Shown here: positions 47,720 to 50,179 of the stretch, piece after piece
How the letters are laid out: each line of letters opens with the position of its first letter
Position numbering within the stretch: position 1 is the stretch's first letter
Position numbers and translations under genes: made by a program
Source: Georgenia satyanarayanai
Lineage (GTDB): Bacteria; Actinomycetota; Actinomycetes; Actinomycetales; Actinomycetaceae
Length of the DNA stretch: 50,179 nucleotides
Direction of reading: 5' to 3'
Assembly: GCF_900116375.1 (NCBI RefSeq)
Contig: NZ_UETB01000019.1
Span: 1 to 50,179, forward strand
Notes under the pieces: generated by a model
The model's database searches: none
What the model was told of the DNA's origin: nothing
Seen by the model: the letters and a program-made list of their open reading frames with translations, nothing else

Positions 47720-48841
47720 CTACTCGTCGCCGACCAGACGGAGCGCAGGGCGCTGATCCGCATCCCCAAGCAGGTCTCGAATGTGCCTAGGGCTGATCCG
47801 TAACGCCTGGGCGAGAGCAGGAACACCTGCGCCGTGGTCTGCGGCGAGCTCTGCGGCCTTAGTCAGCAGTGTCGGTCTCTCTCCCGGGTACGCGCTGGTC
47901 GGGTCGGCGTTGGGATCTTCGAGCATCTTCAGCCGCTGGTACGCGCGCCGGGCTGAGGACTCCGTCGTTCTGCCGCGCTCGACCATGCGCCGGACGAGCG
48001 CGTGGGGAGAGACACCCCAGGTTCGGGACACGCGGTCGAGCGCGGCCAGATCGAGGCGTTGGGGAAGTACCGCATCCATCGAGGCTGCTGGCGTCAGAAA
48101 TGCAGCGGCGAAGGAATCGGCCTCCTTCTCGGCCGCTGAGCTGTACTCCTCTGAGTCGGCGTGCAGCAGCAGGTGCCCGATCTCGTGGGCGATCGAGAAG
48201 CGATGGCGGAAGACGTTCTCGCTACGGCGTGGCGTGCTTACGACGATGGGACGCTCCACGATGACGGTTGAGAAGGCGTCAACGGCGTTAATCTCCGCGA
48301 GGGGTCGCACCACGATCACAATGCCGCGCGACTCCGCCGTTGCGGTCAGGTGCTTGACTGGCCCGTCGGGCAGGTCCCAATGCGCGCGAAGGAGCGCGGC
48401 AGCGTCCGCCGGCGTCGTGCCCTTCTCCACGGTTGGAAGGTCGACCTCGGGGAGCTTGACGTACTTCTCCAGCGTGAAGGTCAGCTCCCAGATTAGGGTG
48501 GCCGTGGCAAGCGCCCTCTGCCGGTCACTCACGCGTGCTGACCGCAGGCTCCGGAAGTGGGCGTGCACCGTGTCGACGCGAGCGAGTGGTCGCCCCGCTC
48601 CAAAGAACTCCGGACGGACGTCCAGAACCTTCGCAAGACGGTCGAGCACGTCGGGGCGGGGTGAGTTCACACTTGCCTCGTACTGACCGATGGCGGCCGC
48701 TGACACACCAACCTCGGCGGCCAGGTCGGTCTTCTTCATGCCGACTCGGAGGCGCGCCTGGGTCAGCCGCGCCGGCTCGAAACGGCCGTGAGCCTGCCCG
48801 GAGTTGAGTAGGTCGAACAGGCCGGGTAGATCTTCACGCAT
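47720..48841 (-). CDS. XRE-family regulator with ImmA/IrrE metallopeptidase domain
   Basis: The 373-residue protein has an Xre HTH (LTQARLRVGMKKTDLAAEVG, VSAAAIGQYEASVNSPRPDV, residues 24-65). A C-terminal ImmA/IrrE peptidase domain has the HEIGH zinc motif in HRFSIAHEIGHLLLHADSEE (about 215-235) and downstream AAEKEADSFAAAFLTPA. The C-terminal tail holds another small helical region. This family appears as stress-activated regulators and as antitoxins. ATG 48841 overlaps the upstream unknown gene by eight bases, so the two are one unit. The HTH plus peptidase fusion could cleave or sense the partner. Confidence 0.9.
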   Translation of the reverse strand: MREDLPGLFDLLNSGQAHGRFEPARLTQARLRVGMKKTDLAAEVGVSAAAIGQYEASVNSPRPDVLDRLAKVLDVRPEFFGAGRPLARVDTVHAHFRSLRSARVSDRQRALATATLIWELTFTLEKYVKLPEVDLPTVEKGTTPADAAALLRAHWDLPDGPVKHLTATAESRGIVIVVRPLAEINAVDAFSTVIVERPIVVSTPRRSENVFRHRFSIAHEIGHLLLHADSEEYSSAAEKEADSFAAAFLTPAASMDAVLPQRLDLAALDRVSRTWGVSPHALVRRMVERGRTTESSARRAYQRLKMLEDPNADPTSAYPGERPTLLTKAAELAADHGAGVPALAQALRISPRHIRDLLGDADQRPALRLVGDE

Positions 48842-49526
48842 CGGGACGGTTCGCCTCCTCCTGCGGCTCGATCTTCGGACCAGTGGGAGTACCGCTGTCG
48901 AAGGAATCGACGCTGGCAGTGAGCGCGCCGTCAATCGGCTCCGGCTCCCAGATGGTCTCCAGCCCGTGCAGGATCACTTCGCGGCGATCCACCTCGAGCT
49001 CAGCGACCGCCCAGTCGATCGACTGCAGCCTGCGAGGGGTCGATCTCACCATCACGAGCACGAGCGGCATAACGGCCTGAGCCTCGCCCACCACGCCCTT
49101 TAGCTCGAGGTCGTCCAACCAGTCGCCAAGCTCCTCAGCCTCGCCGGTGAAGCCCGGCTCGAAGAGCATCGGGTCGAGTGGCGGCGCGGTGAAGCCACTC
49201 CTCCGCGTGGGGCTCGACGCAAAGGACGAGACCGTTCGCGCGGAGTCCGGGACACGCCATGCGTACAGCAAGCAGCCGTTGATAACGGGAAGCCGTTGAC
49301 CCCCCGGAGGGAGACTGTACGTCCGGTAGCCGCGATCTGTCGCCGCCTTGCGGACAGCGTCTAGGAGGTCACGCCACTGGCCGCCGAAGACGTATCCGTA
49401 GTTCGTTCCCGACATCTGATGTGCGTCGGCGAAGCGGTCGTGGACATCTAGTACTCGGTGGACGACAAAGGAGCGAACCTCGTCGGCATGGGTATCGAGA
49501 ACCTGGATGGGTGAAGTCTGGGGCAT
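48834..49526 (-). CDS. Unknown partner protein of the XRE-ImmA/IrrE unit
   Basis: The 230-residue soluble protein starts MPQTSPIQVLDTHADEVRSF and contains SGTNYGYVFGGQWRDLLDAV, GCLLYAWRVPDSARTVSSFA and a beta-rich middle (VMPLVLVMVRSTPRRLQSID, WAVAELEVDRREVILHGLET). It has no membrane segment or recognised catalytic motif. Its overlap with the XRE-ImmA/IrrE gene indicates a dedicated pair, and in such pairs the first gene is often the toxin or effector. The pattern recalls nucleotide- or nuclease-type effectors only loosely. No function is assigned. Confidence 0.7.
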   Translation of the reverse strand: MPQTSPIQVLDTHADEVRSFVVHRVLDVHDRFADAHQMSGTNYGYVFGGQWRDLLDAVRKAATDRGYRTYSLPPGGQRLPVINGCLLYAWRVPDSARTVSSFASSPTRRSGFTAPPLDPMLFEPGFTGEAEELGDWLDDLELKGVVGEAQAVMPLVLVMVRSTPRRLQSIDWAVAELEVDRREVILHGLETIWEPEPIDGALTASVDSFDSGTPTGPKIEPQEEANRPDA

Positions 49527-49606
49527 GACGGCCTCCGCGATCCGTGCTCACGGCCGGACCTCGACCGCATGACTTCATTCTGGCACACAATTCGCGCACG
49601 CGGGCT

Positions 49607-50179
49607 TTAGTCCTGGTCGGATGGCGTGTCAGTGTCCAGCGTCGTCGGTGCCACGTCATCGTGCGACGACGATTTCGGAGGGGGGCCCAAGCGCTTCTTC
49701 ACCTGTAGTACGGCCTGCCCCGTTCCATACAGTCCGCCCAGCAGGCTGCCCAGGGGTGCGGGCAGGAAACCTGAGGCGACCCACACGGTGACGAGTAGCG
49801 AGATCACGAGCCATGCGAGCGAGTTTCGGACCACTCGCCGGGACCAGAACGAAGTCTTCACGACCTTGACGGCGTCGTCGATCGCGCTTGCTATCTCCGG
49901 AGCCGCACCGGCGAGCATCTCGTATGCGGAGTCGTCCTTTGATGGGGTGAACGGCACGAGGTCGTCTTCCTCGACATCAGTATCGAGTCTCTTCAGCACT
50001 CTTCGGGCGGCGTCTTGGTACCCGGGGAGAACGGTCGGCGTGGCAAGCCCGCGAGTTAGATGTTCCGCGATAGACGCGAAGGCAGTGGTGTTGCGTCCGA
50101 GGATGTTGTCGATCGCGTCGAGGCCGGTGCTGTGACGGTCCAGGACGTTGGTGACCGCGTCGAAGGCGGTGGTGTTGCG
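49607..50179 (-). CDS. Membrane protein with internal repeats, main part (starts at 133 across the junction)
   Basis: Read with 1-133 this is a 214-residue protein. After the repeated N-terminal helices (residues 1-60) come a linker, an acidic segment (DTDVEEDDLVPFTPSKDD), and about one to two membrane helices near residues 145-185 (NSLAWLVISLLVTVWVASGF, APLGSLLGGLYGTGQAVLQV). The C-terminal tail is charged (KKRLGPPPKSSSHDD). The last 61 bases duplicate the window start. It is encoded upstream of the XRE-ImmA/IrrE partner gene on the same strand, 80 bases away, with no clear co-transcription signal. The family is unknown; repeats and membrane tail suggest an oligomeric membrane effector or anchor. 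Confidence 0.72.
   Translation of the reverse strand, partial: RNTTAFDAVTNVLDRHSTGLDAIDNILGRNTTAFASIAEHLTRGLATPTVLPGYQDAARRVLKRLDTDVEEDDLVPFTPSKDDSAYEMLAGAAPEIASAIDDAVKVVKTSFWSRRVVRNSLAWLVISLLVTVWVASGFLPAPLGSLLGGLYGTGQAVLQVKKRLGPPPKSSSHDDVAPTTLDTDTPSDQD
50119..50179. repeat. Terminal redundancy, right copy
   Basis: These 61 bases equal 1-61. They represent the overlap of a circular molecule, as the minus-strand gene reads through once one copy is removed. Confidence 0.9.

Noticed and set aside
1-50179. CRISPR arrays, tRNA or rRNA genes, insertion sequences
   Set aside because: No spaced direct-repeat array, no cloverleaf or ribosomal sequence, and no transposase with terminal repeats were found on reading both strands.
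50080-50179. Reading the terminal 61 bases as a true tandem duplication
   Set aside because: Sixty-one is not a multiple of three, and the junction gene stays in frame only if one copy is dropped.

Overview
The window reads as a complete circular conjugative plasmid from a high-GC Gram-positive actinobacterium, probably Micrococcales-like, although the genus cannot be read from the sequence. The first and last 61 bases are identical. Trimming one copy (unique length 50,118 bp) joins the two ends of one minus-strand gene in frame. GC is high throughout, several genes look leaderless, and lipoboxes and an LAVTG sortase signal fit a monoderm actinobacterium. The plasmid interpretation rests on a relaxase, a type IV secretion (T4SS) locus, a ParA/ParB pair, a likely Rep protein and the closed circle.

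Layout. 0-5.2 kb: mobilisation. A candidate oriT hairpin (2106-2124) lies between a minus-strand operon (coiled-coil protein, 50-residue protein, DUF4192 protein) and a plus-strand mobC-relaxase-coiled-coil operon. 5.3-7.3 kb: a RES/Xre toxin-antitoxin pair, a 47-residue protein made of two near-identical repeats, and an IF-2 N-terminal-like/HTH protein. 7.4-25.5 kb: a metal and redox island. Its minus-strand run holds a SmtB-type regulator, CDF exporter, CopD-CtaG fusion, M23 peptidase, CopC, a complete System II cytochrome c maturation set (TlpA, CcdA, ResB, ResC), DUF3105, DUF305 and a CzcO-like flavoprotein. Facing it are a CmtR-type Cd/Pb sensor and its P1B ATPase, then a SodC-like lipoprotein and a sortase-anchored alkaline phosphatase. 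25.8-38.2 kb: a T4SS on two diverging arms (T4CP, VirB4-like ATPase, SCO6880 protein, VirB6/TrbL, VirB8-like and VirB2-like proteins, DUF6668, DUF4913; then HTH, lipoprotein, VirB1-like/M23 hydrolase, ParA-like ATPase, small DNA-binding protein). 38.2-43.6 kb: candidate Rep, two NrdH-like redoxins, ArdC-like antirestriction protein and parAB. A recurring GTACTAAT/GTACTATT element stands before or inside several of these units. 43.6-50.1 kb: accessory genes, including a MucR-like zinc-finger protein, an unknown 385-residue protein, a second RES/Xre module, a serine recombinase, an XRE-ImmA/IrrE protein with an unknown partner, and the membrane protein that crosses the junction.

Working together: relaxase and MobC would process oriT, the T4CP would deliver the complex to the T4SS, and the two cell-wall hydrolases would open the wall. 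Rep, ParAB and the two RES modules would maintain the plasmid. The cargo appears to give Zn/Cd/Pb and copper handling coupled to extracytoplasmic thiol and haem-protein maturation. The least explained parts are the repeat microprotein, the 40-bp palindrome at 8598-8637, the shared operator family at 40-42.4 kb, the 385-residue protein and the partner of the ImmA/IrrE regulator.
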